Notes: generated by a model from the letters alone, not told the origin. Numbered from the stretch's first letter, positions 53,277 through 62,611 are shown. The stretch: 64,000 bases of DNA from Halegenticoccus soli (GCF_002844195.1 NZ_PEND01000002.1:310001-374000); one strand, 5' to 3'. Numbers and translations: made by a program.

Positions 53277-54293
53277 ATGCACGGGGAACTCGCCGACGAA
53301 GCCGGAACGCCGACGGGGGACGCGCTCCGGTCGCGAATCGCCCGCTGGGCGCTGCTCGACGGCGACCGGATGGAAGTCTCCGCGGCGCTCGTCGCCGGGA
53401 TCTTCGGCGCGTTCGTGTCCCTCGCGGTCGCCGGCCTGATCGGCGTCAGCGCCTCGCGGATGATGTGGTTCCTCAACGGCACTATCAACGGGCTCCTCAC
53501 GCTGATACCGATCACGATCGGAATCAACCAGATCATCCTCTCGCAGGAGCTCAATCCGCTCGGAACGTTCTCCGATCGGTTCGAGCAGACGGTGACGTTT
53601 CGCGAGCGAGTCGAAGCGGTCACCGACACGACCGTGAGCCCGTCGCAGGCCTCGGAGTTCTGCTCGGACCTCTTCGCCGCGCTCCGACGCCAGGCGCTCT
53701 CCTTCGGGGAGGCGTGCGACGCTATCGACGACACGGATCTGGAGGACGAGGCGTGCGACTACGCGGAGACGGTCGCGGACCTGGCCGAGCGGATGGAAGT
53801 CGAGATGGACCGGCTCGACTACGATCTCCTCGACACGTTCCTCGCGCTGCTCGACTACCAGGACACGGAGCAGTTTCACAGGACGCGAGAGCTCCGGAAC
53901 GCGCACGCGGGGGCGCTCCCGGACGAGGCGACGGAGCGGCTCGATCGAATCGAGGAGCTGTTCAAGGACATCGACACGATCCGCGAGTACCTCAAGACGC
54001 TGTCCGTGCAGCGGGAACTCGCACAGCTCTCCCGGGTGCTGCTGTACACGGGTCTCCCGGCGATCGTGGTCGCCGGTCTCACCATCCTCGCGTACAAGAG
54101 CGCCCCCGGAATCGCGCTCTCCGACTCCGCCCTGATCCTCTTCGCCGGCGGTGCGTTCGCGCTCTCGCTGCTCCCGCTCGCGGTTCTCGTGGCGTACATG
54201 CTCCGCGTCGCGACGGTCGCCAGGCGGACCGCCGCGTTCGGTCCGTTCGTCTCCCGCGACGAGCGCCGTCGCATCCGTCGACAGAACCGCTGA
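53277..54293 (+). CDS. Four-helix membrane protein with cytosolic helical domain (paralogue B)
   Basis: Protein of 338 aa. Layout equals the gene at 28441: two N-terminal membrane helices, a ~150-residue soluble helical region, two C-terminal helices. Shared blocks include ITIGINQIILSQELNPLGTF, TIREYLKTLSVQRELAQLSR and VAYMLRVATVARRTAAFGPF followed by VSRDERRR. Divergence in the soluble part is large. Start at the ATG at 53277. Function unknown. Confidence 0.75.
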   Translation: MHGELADEAGTPTGDALRSRIARWALLDGDRMEVSAALVAGIFGAFVSLAVAGLIGVSASRMMWFLNGTINGLLTLIPITIGINQIILSQELNPLGTFSDRFEQTVTFRERVEAVTDTTVSPSQASEFCSDLFAALRRQALSFGEACDAIDDTDLEDEACDYAETVADLAERMEVEMDRLDYDLLDTFLALLDYQDTEQFHRTRELRNAHAGALPDEATERLDRIEELFKDIDTIREYLKTLSVQRELAQLSRVLLYTGLPAIVVAGLTILAYKSAPGIALSDSALILFAGGAFALSLLPLAVLVAYMLRVATVARRTAAFGPFVSRDERRRIRRQNR

Positions 54294-54354
54294 CTGTCAC
54301 CCGCGCCGTCCGTTCGTGTCGCTAGATTATGTTTTTCCCCGACGTAGTAACGGT

Positions 54355-54483
54355 ATGAACTTCCACCTGCCGTCGGTCTACACCCCGGAGGGAGCGTACG
54401 AGTACTACCTCGCGTTCATCTTCCTCGCGCTTCTGACGGTCTGTGCGCTCTTCGTCGTGACGGGAATCGTTCAGCTTCCGTGA
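54355..54483 (+). CDS. Tiny single-span membrane protein
   Basis: Peptide of 42 aa, MNFHLPSVYTPEGAYEYYLA followed by one hydrophobic helix and the tail GIVQLP. A TATA-like AGATTATG lies about 30 bp upstream. Short single-span proteins of this type are often subunits of larger membrane complexes. Partner unknown. Confidence 0.5.
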   Translation: MNFHLPSVYTPEGAYEYYLAFIFLALLTVCALFVVTGIVQLP

Positions 54484-54597
54484 GCGTGTCGGTGACGACC
54501 GCTGTCCGACCACCGCCGTCAGATCACTGTCGTCCGACCACAGCCGTCCGACGACTCCCGCCGACTCCCGCGGCGCTCGACCCGCCCCGAGGATCCG

Positions 54598-55794
54598 TCA
54601 GACCACGCCGTGGTGCTCGTAAAAGCGCCGAACGCGCGGGTCGGCGAGCAGCGGCCGGTACGTCTGCATCGCCTGGATGCTCGGCTTGTTGTTTCCTTCG
54701 ACGATCGTGAACTCGCCCTCGCCGGTGACGACCACGTCCCAGCCGGCGTACGGCGCCTGCGAGAACGCGTCCGCGATCTCCAGCATCCCCTCGCGGATCT
54801 CCTCCCACCCGGGGATCCGAACCCCCTCGATCTGCGCGCCGGTCTCCGGGTGCCTCGCGTGCCAGTCCGTTCCGTAGGCCGGCTTCGTCGTCGCCGGACC
54901 GAGTTCGCCGGTCTCGACGTCGATCTCCGACATCACGCCGCCCTGCGACCAGTTGTCGAGCGGCGCGGAGTGCGACGAGCCGATGCGCTGGGTGGCGATC
55001 GGAATGAAGGGTTCGTCCGCTTCGTAATCCCACATGGTCATCACCCGGAGCGTGTTGGGCGTGTCGGGGAAGAACGCGTCGGCGTAGTCGGCCTGTTCGA
55101 CGAACGCGGAGACGAGGTACTCGTCGAGGTCGTCGACGAACGATTCGAACGCCCCCGCGGACGTCGGCTCGCCGTCCACCACGTAGCCGCCGTCCGCCTT
55201 CGAGCAGATGTGGACGTCCTTGCCGAAGCCGCCGAAGATGGGCTTCAGCACGAACCGATCGCCCGCCGTCAGCTCCTCGGCGAACCACTCGCCGGCGTCA
55301 GTTCCGCCCGGTTCGGCGGCGCCGTTTTCGACCTCGGACCCGACGGTCCCGACCCCCGAGGGGATCGCGGATACCCGCGTCGGCCGGCTCGCCGCCGACA
55401 GGTCGGGCGCTCGAAACTCGCCGCCTCTGAGCACGCCGTGCACCGTCGATTGGTGCGCCGGGAACGCCCGCATCATCCAGTGGAACACGAGCTTGTTCTC
55501 GAACACCGTCCGCCACCGTCCGTTGATCCGCCCCGTGCGCTGTATCTGCAGATCGGAGAGATACTGCTCCGGCCCGTACGCGTCGAAGTCGTAGAACGCG
55601 GCGGTGCGGCTCTGAAAACCGTGTCGCCAGAGCCAGAGCCGTCGTCGCGGCGGCAGTTGGTACTCCGACATCGTCGCGACTTCCCCCTCGATCGCGTTCG
55701 CGACCTCGTGGAGCCGCTGCGTTGCGTCCGGTACGGACCGTCGCGCCGCCTTGTAGAGCTTTTCTGCGGCCTGACTCGGATCCATGTCGTCCAC
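54598..55794 (-). CDS. Sugar-transfer-associated ATP-grasp protein (copy 1)
   Basis: Protein of 398 aa with an ATP-grasp fold. Residues to ~110 form an N-terminal domain (RRRLWLWRHGFQSRTAAFYD, FENKLVFHWMMRAFPAH). The ATP site is FVLKPIFGGFGKDVHIC. Catalytic/metal residues lie in TLRVMTMWDY, LDNWSQGGVM and EGNNKPSIQAMQTY. It resembles the family (PF14397) that modifies capsular or surface sugars. A disordered linker (~125-170) differs from copy 2. Confidence 0.8.
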   Translation of the reverse strand: MDDMDPSQAAEKLYKAARRSVPDATQRLHEVANAIEGEVATMSEYQLPPRRRLWLWRHGFQSRTAAFYDFDAYGPEQYLSDLQIQRTGRINGRWRTVFENKLVFHWMMRAFPAHQSTVHGVLRGGEFRAPDLSAASRPTRVSAIPSGVGTVGSEVENGAAEPGGTDAGEWFAEELTAGDRFVLKPIFGGFGKDVHICSKADGGYVVDGEPTSAGAFESFVDDLDEYLVSAFVEQADYADAFFPDTPNTLRVMTMWDYEADEPFIPIATQRIGSSHSAPLDNWSQGGVMSEIDVETGELGPATTKPAYGTDWHARHPETGAQIEGVRIPGWEEIREGMLEIADAFSQAPYAGWDVVVTGEGEFTIVEGNNKPSIQAMQTYRPLLADPRVRRFYEHHGVV

Positions 55795-55819
55795 CTAGCG
55801 TACAGTTCCGACAACTGAA

Positions 55820-55827
55820 TAATTAAA
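55820..55827 (-). promoter_or_regulatory. TATA box of ATP-grasp copy 1
   Basis: Minus-strand TTTAATTA, 26-33 bp before the ATG at 55794; predicts a nearly leaderless transcript separate from copy 2. Confidence 0.6.
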
Positions 55828-55958
55828 TTCGACCATCATTCTCACGTAGCGAAACGAATTTCACGCGATGAGAACGCTCTCCGTCTCAACACTCTCCGTT
55901 CCCCGCTGATCCGAGAGCGCGCCGCAAGCGGCGTCCCCGTCCGAGTCGCCGCGGACGC

Positions 55959-57146
55959 TCAAAGGACGTCGTGGTGCTCGAAGAAGCGCCGGACGCGCCG
56001 GTCGGTCAGCAGCGGCCAGTACGCTTGCATCGCCTGGAGGCCCGGCTTGTTGTTCCCCTCGATGATCACGAACTCGCCCTCGCCGGTGACGATCGCGTCC
56101 CAGCCGGCGTACGGCGCCTGCGGAAGCGACGCCGTGATCTCCAGCGTGCGCTCGCGGATCTCCTCCCACCCGGGAATCCGAACCCCCTCGATCTGCGCGC
56201 CGGTCTCCGGGTGCCTCGCGTACCACTCCATCCCGTCGGACGGCTTCGGCGCCGCTGGACCGAGTTCGCCGGTCTCGACGTCGACTTCGGCCATCATTCC
56301 CCCCTGCGACCAGTTGTCGAGCGGCGCGGAGTGCGACGTGCCGATCCGGTGGGCGGCGATGGGAACGAACGGCTCGTCCGCGTCGACGTCCCACATCGTG
56401 ATCACGCGGAGCGTGTTCGCCGCGTCCGGGAAGATCGCGTCGACGTAGTCGGCCTGCCGAGCGAACTCGGAGACGAGATAGCCGTCGAGGTCCGAGACGA
56501 ATTCGGCGAACTCGCGGGGCGTCTTCGGGTCCCCGCCGACGACGTACCCGTCGTCGGTCTTCGAACAGATGTGGACGTCGTCGCCGAAACCGCCGAAGAT
56601 GGGCTTCAACACGAACCGATCGCCCGCCGACACCTCCCGTGCGAACCACGCTGCGGCGTCGATCGGATCGCCCCTCGCCTCCGCACCTCTCTCGGCGTGC
56701 GTCGTACCGGACGACTCGTCGGTCGCCGGGACGCCTTCTCGCTCCGACGCCGCGGGCGGACCGATCGGGACGGCGTGCCCTTCCCGGAGCGCGCAGTGGA
56801 CCGCCGGACGGTTCGCCGGGAACGCCCGCATCATCCAGTGGAACACGAGCTTGTTCTCGAACACCGTCCGCCACCGTCCGTTGATCAGCGGCGTCCGCTC
56901 TATCTGCCGGTCGGTGAGATACTGGCTCGGATCGTGCGCGTCGAGGTCGTAGAGCGCGCCGTTCCGGCTCTGAAAGCCGTGCCGCCAGAGCCAGAGCCGC
57001 CGGCGAAGCGGCATCGGATAGTTCGATATCGTCGCGGCTTCCACCTCGACGACGTTCCTCACCTCTCTCAACCGCCGCCGCAGCGACGGGAGTGCGCGTC
57101 GCGTCGCCGCCCTGTACGCCCTCTCTACGGTCTGGTTCGCGTTCAT
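55959..57146 (-). CDS. Sugar-transfer-associated ATP-grasp protein (copy 2)
   Basis: Protein of 395 aa, paralogue of copy 1. All active-site blocks are kept: FVLKPIFGGFGDDVHIC, NTLRVITMWDV, LDNWSQGGMM, EGNNKPGLQAMQAYWPL. The N-terminal NGRWRTVFENKLVFHWMMRA is identical in both copies. The linker (about 120-165) is unrelated in sequence. 164 bp with its own TATA separates the genes, so each may be expressed alone. Substrate unknown. Confidence 0.8.
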   Translation of the reverse strand: MNANQTVERAYRAATRRALPSLRRRLREVRNVVEVEAATISNYPMPLRRRLWLWRHGFQSRNGALYDLDAHDPSQYLTDRQIERTPLINGRWRTVFENKLVFHWMMRAFPANRPAVHCALREGHAVPIGPPAASEREGVPATDESSGTTHAERGAEARGDPIDAAAWFAREVSAGDRFVLKPIFGGFGDDVHICSKTDDGYVVGGDPKTPREFAEFVSDLDGYLVSEFARQADYVDAIFPDAANTLRVITMWDVDADEPFVPIAAHRIGTSHSAPLDNWSQGGMMAEVDVETGELGPAAPKPSDGMEWYARHPETGAQIEGVRIPGWEEIRERTLEITASLPQAPYAGWDAIVTGEGEFVIIEGNNKPGLQAMQAYWPLLTDRRVRRFFEHHDVL

Positions 57147-57416
57147 CTGACGTCCCCGTGAGTTACGGTTCCATCGAACGCACGGTTAGTTCTGTACGCC
57201 AGTCTCACTCGGTGAAAATTCTGCCCCGTCGAGCGACCCTCCGAAAGACGGTCACGTCGTAGCGGCGGGTCGTCGCGTGGCTTCGTCGTCCCACCGCGAC
57301 CCAGATACCCCCGCGGCGTGCGATTTCGCGCCGCGCGTCGGTTTCGCGTTGTTCCCGCGGTTTCCCGACGACGAGGCGTGTGGGCGGTCGGCGGCCGTTT
57401 CGGGGGGCGAGTCGAG

Positions 57417-58733
57417 CTAGGTCGTCGCCCCGTCTTCGCCCCCGCTCGCGTCCGCTTCGTCCTCGACGACCACCAGTCCGCGGCTGTTCACGGCGTGGGG
57501 GTCCAGGCCGATCTCCTCCATGAACTGCTTGTAGAGCCGTTCGGCCGTCTCGGCGTCCTTCTGCTTGTCGGAGGCGCGGTCGCAGAGTTCGAGGAGATCC
57601 TCCGGCACGTCGTTCTCGTGGACGATCCAGTGGTTGACGAGGTCCGACAGGCGTCGGATCGGGCTGGTGAAGTGCCCGTAGATGTCGAAGTTGAGCGCGT
57701 GGTGGCCGCCGAAGGGATCGTTCATGTACTTCGCGCGGGGCATCACCCGAAGCACGGCGCGCTGGATCTTCCTGAGCGCGCGCGGCGGGGCCTCTTCCAG
57801 CGCCGCGTTGACCGCCTTTCGGGGGTCGTCGAGCGTGCCGCTCGGGATCTTGACGCCGTCCAGCTCCATGATCTCCCGGAGCGCCTTGTCCCACTGGTCG
57901 GGCGTCGGCTGCGGGTGGACCCGGTACATCGCCTCGACGCCGCGGTTCCACATGAGCTCGTGGGTGACGGCCTTGTTGGCCTTGAGCATGCACTCTTCGA
58001 CGATGGTGTGCGCGCGGTCCCGGCGGGGGTTGAGCACGAGCGAGCCGTCCTCCTTGCGCTGTTCGTGCATCCGATCTGCGAGTTCGAACACGAGCGACAC
58101 CTCCTCGTGCAGCGGCGCGTCCGGCTCGTCGAGCCGGTTTTCGCACTGGGTGTACGTCAGGCGCTCGTCGCTTCGGACGACGGACTTGTAGATGTCGATA
58201 GAGTCGAATGAGAGCGTCTCCCTGTCGACCCGCATCTCGACGGTGTGCGCCAGGCGGTCCTCCTCGGGCACCAGAGAACAGACCGTCTCCGCCAGCACCG
58301 GCGGGAGCATGTGCACCGTGTAGGCCGGCAGGTAGACCGTGTTACACCGCTTTACGGCCTCCTCCCACATCGCAGAGTCCGGGTGGACGTAGTGGCTCAC
58401 GTCCGCGATGTGCACCCACAGAGTGTAGGCGTCGTCGCCCTCCTCGATGCTGATGGCGTCGTCGAAGTCCTGTGCGTCCACGGGGTCCGTCGTCCACGTC
58501 GTCAGGTCGCGGAGGTCCGTTCGACCCTCCGCTTCGTCCTGGATCTCCTCCTGGACGCCCTCGGTCCGATCTTTCGCCTCCCGGAGAACCGCCGCCGGGA
58601 ACTCGTCGCGGAGTTCGAACTCCTCGAACAGCTCCTCGCGCTTGTTCTCCAGGTGCCTGGCCACCTCCGGGGTGATCTCCACGGGACCTTGGCCCTCGGC
58701 CGTTCCGGCCTGGGCCTGCGCGTCGTTCGACAT
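57417..58733 (-). CDS. RNB-domain ribonuclease (RNase II/R type)
   Basis: Exoribonuclease of 438 aa. The active-site motif DPVDAQDFDDAIS provides the Mg-binding aspartates, followed by LWVHIADVSHYV, TVYLPAYTVHMLPPVL and the HFTSPIRRLSDLVNHW block. Cold-shock and S1 RNA-binding domains of bacterial RNase R are missing. This short version is the haloarchaeal form. 3'-5' RNA degradation is the expected role. Confidence 0.93.
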   Translation of the reverse strand: MSNDAQAQAGTAEGQGPVEITPEVARHLENKREELFEEFELRDEFPAAVLREAKDRTEGVQEEIQDEAEGRTDLRDLTTWTTDPVDAQDFDDAISIEEGDDAYTLWVHIADVSHYVHPDSAMWEEAVKRCNTVYLPAYTVHMLPPVLAETVCSLVPEEDRLAHTVEMRVDRETLSFDSIDIYKSVVRSDERLTYTQCENRLDEPDAPLHEEVSLVFELADRMHEQRKEDGSLVLNPRRDRAHTIVEECMLKANKAVTHELMWNRGVEAMYRVHPQPTPDQWDKALREIMELDGVKIPSGTLDDPRKAVNAALEEAPPRALRKIQRAVLRVMPRAKYMNDPFGGHHALNFDIYGHFTSPIRRLSDLVNHWIVHENDVPEDLLELCDRASDKQKDAETAERLYKQFMEEIGLDPHAVNSRGLVVVEDEADASGGEDGATT

Positions 58734-58885
58734 AGTTCCGATAAGGGGGGAGAGGTAGTTAGTCGTGTCGGGGTACCGTCGTCCGGTTCGTCCGATCGAC
58801 GAGTCCGATTTCCATCGAGGAGTCCGATCCGGACCGAGTACGCGCGCTCTCGAAACGGGAAGCTCCCGTTAGCGGCGGAGGTGCG

Positions 58886-59182
58886 TCACCGTTCCTCGGC
58901 CGAGTCGTAGCGCTCCTCTACCGCCCCGAGATACCGCGCGAGGAACTCTTCCTGGCTCGTCCCGTCCTGTTCGATCTCCAGCAGCATGGATTCGAGGCCG
59001 TCCCGGGGCTGATGACAGAGGTCACGATAGCACGCCTTACAGAGGTGCTCGAACTCCTTTCCGTAGCGGTCCCAGCGGTTGCCCTCCTTGTCGTACTCGC
59101 GCGCCTCCGAGCGGAGGACGGACGTGCCGCAGGCGATGCAGACGACCGTCTTCCGGTCCCGGTTGGTCCGGGGGCGCCACAT
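58886..59182 (-). CDS. Small zinc-binding protein (DUF7562-like)
   Basis: Protein of 98 aa. Two Cys pairs, CIACGTSV and CKACYRDLC, separated by about 28 residues (YDKEGNRWDRYGKEFEHL), form a probable zinc site. The C-terminal half is an acidic helix (LESMLLEIEQDGTSQEEFLA). Conserved in haloarchaea; function unknown. Same strand as RNase gene upstream region. Confidence 0.75.
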   Translation of the reverse strand: MWRPRTNRDRKTVVCIACGTSVLRSEAREYDKEGNRWDRYGKEFEHLCKACYRDLCHQPRDGLESMLLEIEQDGTSQEEFLARYLGAVEERYDSAEER

Positions 59183-59445
59183 GGATGGAATCTCGTCGCG
59201 CGGTCACTTAGCGTTTGTCACGGCTTCGGGTTCGGTCGACGACGTTCAGTCGGGCGATTATGACCGTATCCGCGACGTTCTCTCGAACCACAATTTGTCG
59301 ATAAATGCCCTCCTAACCGGGGACTGTTCGACCGGCCGACCGATGCCCGCCGACCGACGGCCGGCTCGGCGCGACTGGTCGCCGGCCGTCGGGAGCGCGC
59401 CGCGGTAACGGATAGTTTAACCCTCGGGCGGCCGCACGCTGAGCC

Positions 59446-59925
59446 ATGCAGGTCAAGTCACGTCACCACCTCCGAAGCGACGAGATCAGGGAGCTCGAAG
59501 ACGTGCTCGCCTCGCAGCTCGGCGTCGAGCTCGACGCCGACACGTACGAGTTCGTCGAGCTGAAGGACTCGCCGTTCGACCTCGTGCTCGTCGACGGCGA
59601 CCCGCTCGTCTTCTACGTCGACGACGAGCCGTTCCTCACCGTCCGCGGCGCGAACGAGCGCCCGCCGACCCGGGGCGTCGTCACCGTCGACAGCGGCGCT
59701 GTGTCGTTCGTCAGCAACGGCGCCGACGTCATGCGACCCGGCATCGTCGAGGCCGACGAGGGGATCGAGGCCGGCGATCTCGTCGCCGTCGCCGAGGAAG
59801 CGCACGGCAAGGTGCTCGCCGTCGGCCGGGCCCTGGAGGACGGCGCCGACCTCGTCGGCGACTCCGGCAAGGTCGTCGAGTCCGTCCACTACGTCGGCGA
59901 CGAGCTGTACGGCTTCGACGTCTGA
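59446..59925 (+). CDS. PUA-domain RNA-binding protein
   Basis: Protein of 159 aa. N-terminal ~70 residues: MQVKSRHHLRSDEIRELEDV and DLVLVDGDPLVFYVDDEPFL, a pre-PUA domain. The PUA domain follows with VTVDSGAVSFVSNGADVMRPG, GIEAGDLVAVAEEAHGKVLA. Related to the MCT-1/TMA20-like archaeal proteins that bind ribosomes or tRNA. Alone in its unit. Confidence 0.9.
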   Translation: MQVKSRHHLRSDEIRELEDVLASQLGVELDADTYEFVELKDSPFDLVLVDGDPLVFYVDDEPFLTVRGANERPPTRGVVTVDSGAVSFVSNGADVMRPGIVEADEGIEAGDLVAVAEEAHGKVLAVGRALEDGADLVGDSGKVVESVHYVGDELYGFDV

Positions 59926-59993
59926 ACCGCCCGAACTCTCCCCATTCCGCCGGATGTCTCTCTCCGGACGCGGTTCGCCCGTTCCTCCTCGGA

Positions 59994-61361
59994 TCACTCC
60001 TCGATCGGCGAGCCGCGCGGCGACGCCTCGCGGCTCGTCACGTACACCGCCGGCCGGCGGCGGACGAACTCGTCGACGAAGGCGTCGACGACGACCGCCG
60101 CCTGGAGGCCCAGGTAGAGCGGGAGCGTGATCGGTACGAGGTACTCGCGCGGGTCGTGCGCGCGGCCCGCCCGCGCGTCGCGGAGAAAGACGGCGTAGGG
60201 CAGCAGTAGCGCCGCCGCTGCGGCCGCGGTCGACGCTGCGAGGGCGGACGGCGGCGGCGCGGGCGCACCGCCGAGAACCGACAGCGGGACGAGCGGCGAC
60301 GCGAGCGCGAGCGCCGGGAGCGTCAGGACGGTGCAGAACGTGTAGAGCGCGTCGAGCCGGACCGTCGTCGGCAGGTCGGAATCGGCGGGGAGCCGCGCGA
60401 GGTACCGCCGGGCGACCTGCATCCCCCCGCGGGCCCACCGCTTGCGCTGGCTCCACCAGGCGGCGAGCGTTTCGGGGTTCCGCTCGGCGGTGACGATCCC
60501 CGGATCGACGCGGATCCGCCCGCCGCGGGCGTGGATGCGCGCCGCCATGTCCAGGTCCTCCAGGAGCACCGTCTCGTCGAACGGGCCGAGCGCGTCGAGC
60601 GCGGCCCGCCGAAAGAACGCCTGCCCGCCGGTGAAGAGGTCGAACCCGCCGCTCGCGTCCCGGGCGACGAACTCGATCCGCTCGACGACGTGTCGCTCGA
60701 CCGTCGCGTGGAGCGCGACGAGCGACGCGGCGGCGTTCGTGCCGTAACAGCGGCCCTTCACGCACCAGGTCCCTCCGTCGGCGAGGAACCACCCCGCCGC
60801 GCGGCGGACCGCGCCGGGTTCGAACCGCTGGCCGGCGTCGATGCTCGCGACGATCTCGCCGCGAGCGCGCCGGAGCGCCCGATTCACCGCGGCCGCCTTC
60901 CCGGCCGGCGGGGCGTCCCGCCGGACCGCCTCGACTCGCGGGCTCTCGGCGGCGAGCCGCTCGGCGATCGCCGGCGTGCCGTCAGTCGACGCCGCCTCGT
61001 AGCCGACGACGACGTCGAGCCGCTCGGGCGGATACGACTGCCGGAGGCAGGCCGAGACGGTTTCGGCGAGCGCGTCGGCCTCGTTGTACGCGGTGACGAC
61101 CACGGTGACGCTCGGGAGCGCGGCGTCGGAGTCGACCTCGGGCGGCCTGTCCGGCTCTCGGAGGGCGAACAGCGCGGAGAGGAGCATCCGGATCGCGAAT
61201 CCCGTCGTCGCCGCGAGAATCAGCCCGGAGAGCAGGCGCGCGTACTCGCCGACGGCGAGGGCGGGGACGACCAGCCCGCCGCCGACGAGCGCGGCGAGCG
61301 CGGCGGTGCCGACGGCGTCCCGCGCCGAGCGCGCCGCCTCGGCGGGCGTCAGCACGTCCAT
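59994..61361 (-). CDS. GT2 family glycosyltransferase, membrane bound
   Basis: Protein of 455 aa. Two N-terminal hydrophobic segments, a GT-A domain (VVVTAYNEADALAETVSACL), the acceptor ED in LLEDLDMAARIHARGG and the QRKRWARGGMQ motif, then three or four C-terminal membrane helices. The metal-binding DxD reads D175-A-G instead. It resembles processive polysaccharide synthases and dolichol sugar transferases. Three bases after the upstream gene, so in one operon. Confidence 0.85.
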   Translation of the reverse strand: MDVLTPAEAARSARDAVGTAALAALVGGGLVVPALAVGEYARLLSGLILAATTGFAIRMLLSALFALREPDRPPEVDSDAALPSVTVVVTAYNEADALAETVSACLRQSYPPERLDVVVGYEAASTDGTPAIAERLAAESPRVEAVRRDAPPAGKAAAVNRALRRARGEIVASIDAGQRFEPGAVRRAAGWFLADGGTWCVKGRCYGTNAAASLVALHATVERHVVERIEFVARDASGGFDLFTGGQAFFRRAALDALGPFDETVLLEDLDMAARIHARGGRIRVDPGIVTAERNPETLAAWWSQRKRWARGGMQVARRYLARLPADSDLPTTVRLDALYTFCTVLTLPALALASPLVPLSVLGGAPAPPPSALAASTAAAAAALLLPYAVFLRDARAGRAHDPREYLVPITLPLYLGLQAAVVVDAFVDEFVRRRPAVYVTSREASPRGSPIEE

Positions 61362-61364
61362 GGG

Positions 61365-61856
61365 TCACTCGCCGCCGTCTCCCCCCTCGTCGCGGAGCCG
61401 CGATCCGACCCAGGTCCCCAGGGTGAGCCCGTAGATGAGGTGGCTGACGTGGAAGACGAGCGACTCGTCTGGCTCCAGTGACATCCCGAGCAGGCGTCCG
61501 AGCACGACGCGGGTCCCGAAAACGGAGAGGATCGCCCCGAACAGCGCGCCCGCGGCGACGCCTCTTCCCTCGGTCGGGGGGCGCTCGCTCGCCCGCGCCA
61601 GCGCGGCGAAGACGCAACCGCCGCCGACGCCGTACAGCAGGTGCAAAAAGAGCGCCACGACCGGGTAGTCCGACGGTTCTCCACCCCCGACGTACGTCGC
61701 CCAAAACTTCGCCGTGGGCGGAAGCGAGCGGGCGATCGGAAGCCGGTAGGCGGTCATGACGAGCGTCGCGAGCAGCCCGCCGACGACGCCCTCCTCGATC
61801 GTTCGCGCGGCGGTCCGTCCACTCGGCCGTCGGCGCGTGGGTCGGAGTATGCGCAC
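61365..61856 (-). CDS. DUF6789-like membrane protein
   Basis: Protein of 163 aa with GTG start. Basic N-terminus, then four hydrophobic helices. Conserved text GGLLATLVMTAYRLPIARSL and HLLYGVGGGCVFAALA, HLIYGLTLGTWVGSRLRD. The stop is three bases before the glycosyltransferase start. Its job may be tied to that enzyme. Uncharacterised family. Confidence 0.75.
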   Translation of the reverse strand: MRILRPTRRRPSGRTAARTIEEGVVGGLLATLVMTAYRLPIARSLPPTAKFWATYVGGGEPSDYPVVALFLHLLYGVGGGCVFAALARASERPPTEGRGVAAGALFGAILSVFGTRVVLGRLLGMSLEPDESLVFHVSHLIYGLTLGTWVGSRLRDEGGDGGE

Positions 61857-61969
61857 GTCGGTTCGTTTCGACGGGACGGCCGTTATCCCTTCGGCCCGCC
61901 GACCGGACGGTCCGGCGGCGCGAACCGTCTGACGTAAGAACTAATGGCACCCCGGCGAGTGTAGGGCTC

Positions 61970-62335
61970 ATGGGTATCATGAGCAAAATCCTCGGCGGGG
62001 GTGGTGCCCGCAGCACCGAGGACTACGTCGAATTGGACCTGGACGACTTCGACACCGCCCGCGGCGAGGCGGGGATGACGGTCCACATCGCCGAAATCGG
62101 CGGCCAGCAGGACGTGGTCGCGATCAAGGACGCGGTGTACGACGGCGACTTCGTCATCGCCGACATCACCCGCCTCCGGACGCGGGACCGCACGGTCGAG
62201 CACATCATCGACGAACTCCGGCAGGTCGCCCGCGAAGTCGACGGGGACATCGTCCAGAAGGGCGACGACCAGCTCATCGTCGCGCCGACCGGCGTGACCA
62301 TCGCCCGGCGGAAGCTCGGCGCTAAGACGCGATAA
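61970..62335 (+). CDS. sepF: Cell division protein SepF
   Basis: FtsZ membrane anchor of 121 aa. N-terminal amphipathic membrane-targeting helix MGIMSKILGGG, an acidic linker, and the SepF core: DVVAIKDAVYDGDFVIADIT, TVEHIIDELRQVAREVDGDI and LIVAPTGVTIARRK. In haloarchaea SepF recruits FtsZ2 and is essential for division. Full length. Confidence 0.95.
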   Translation: MGIMSKILGGGGARSTEDYVELDLDDFDTARGEAGMTVHIAEIGGQQDVVAIKDAVYDGDFVIADITRLRTRDRTVEHIIDELRQVAREVDGDIVQKGDDQLIVAPTGVTIARRKLGAKTR

Positions 62336-62502
62336 CGCGGACGTTCCGGATCGAACAGTCTCGTCCCGGGTCGGACGATCCCGTTCGGTTCCGTCGTCGA
62401 TTCTGCCTCCGTTCTCCCGACTCCTCGCGTTCTCGGCCGGTTCGCTCCCGGCTCTCGGTGCCGTCGAAGCGCGGAGCGGGTGTGCTTCGGTCCATCACAA
62501 TC

Positions 62503-62510
62503 AGGTTAAG
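62503..62510 (+). promoter_or_regulatory. Likely TATA region of the leader peptide/uvrA transcript
   Basis: AGGTTAAG, 27-34 bp before the ATG at 62537. This places the transcript start at or just before that ATG. Confidence 0.4.
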
Positions 62511-62536
62511 TGCGTCCGCCCCCGAGGGTGGATCAG

Positions 62537-62611
62537 ATGACGAGTCGCGAGCATCCGGTATCGCTGGCCGCACAGGCAGGGACGGGGACGCTTCCGATCG
62601 GGTGTCCATGA
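62537..62611 (+). CDS. Leader peptide overlapping the uvrA start
   Basis: Frame of 24 aa: MTSREHPVSLAAQAGTGTLP plus four residues. Its stop TGA (62609-62611) overlaps the uvrA ATG in the sequence ATGA. The predicted transcript begins near its own ATG, so it could be leaderless and couple translation to uvrA. No family known; a true coding status is unproven. Confidence 0.4.
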   Translation: MTSREHPVSLAAQAGTGTLPIGCP

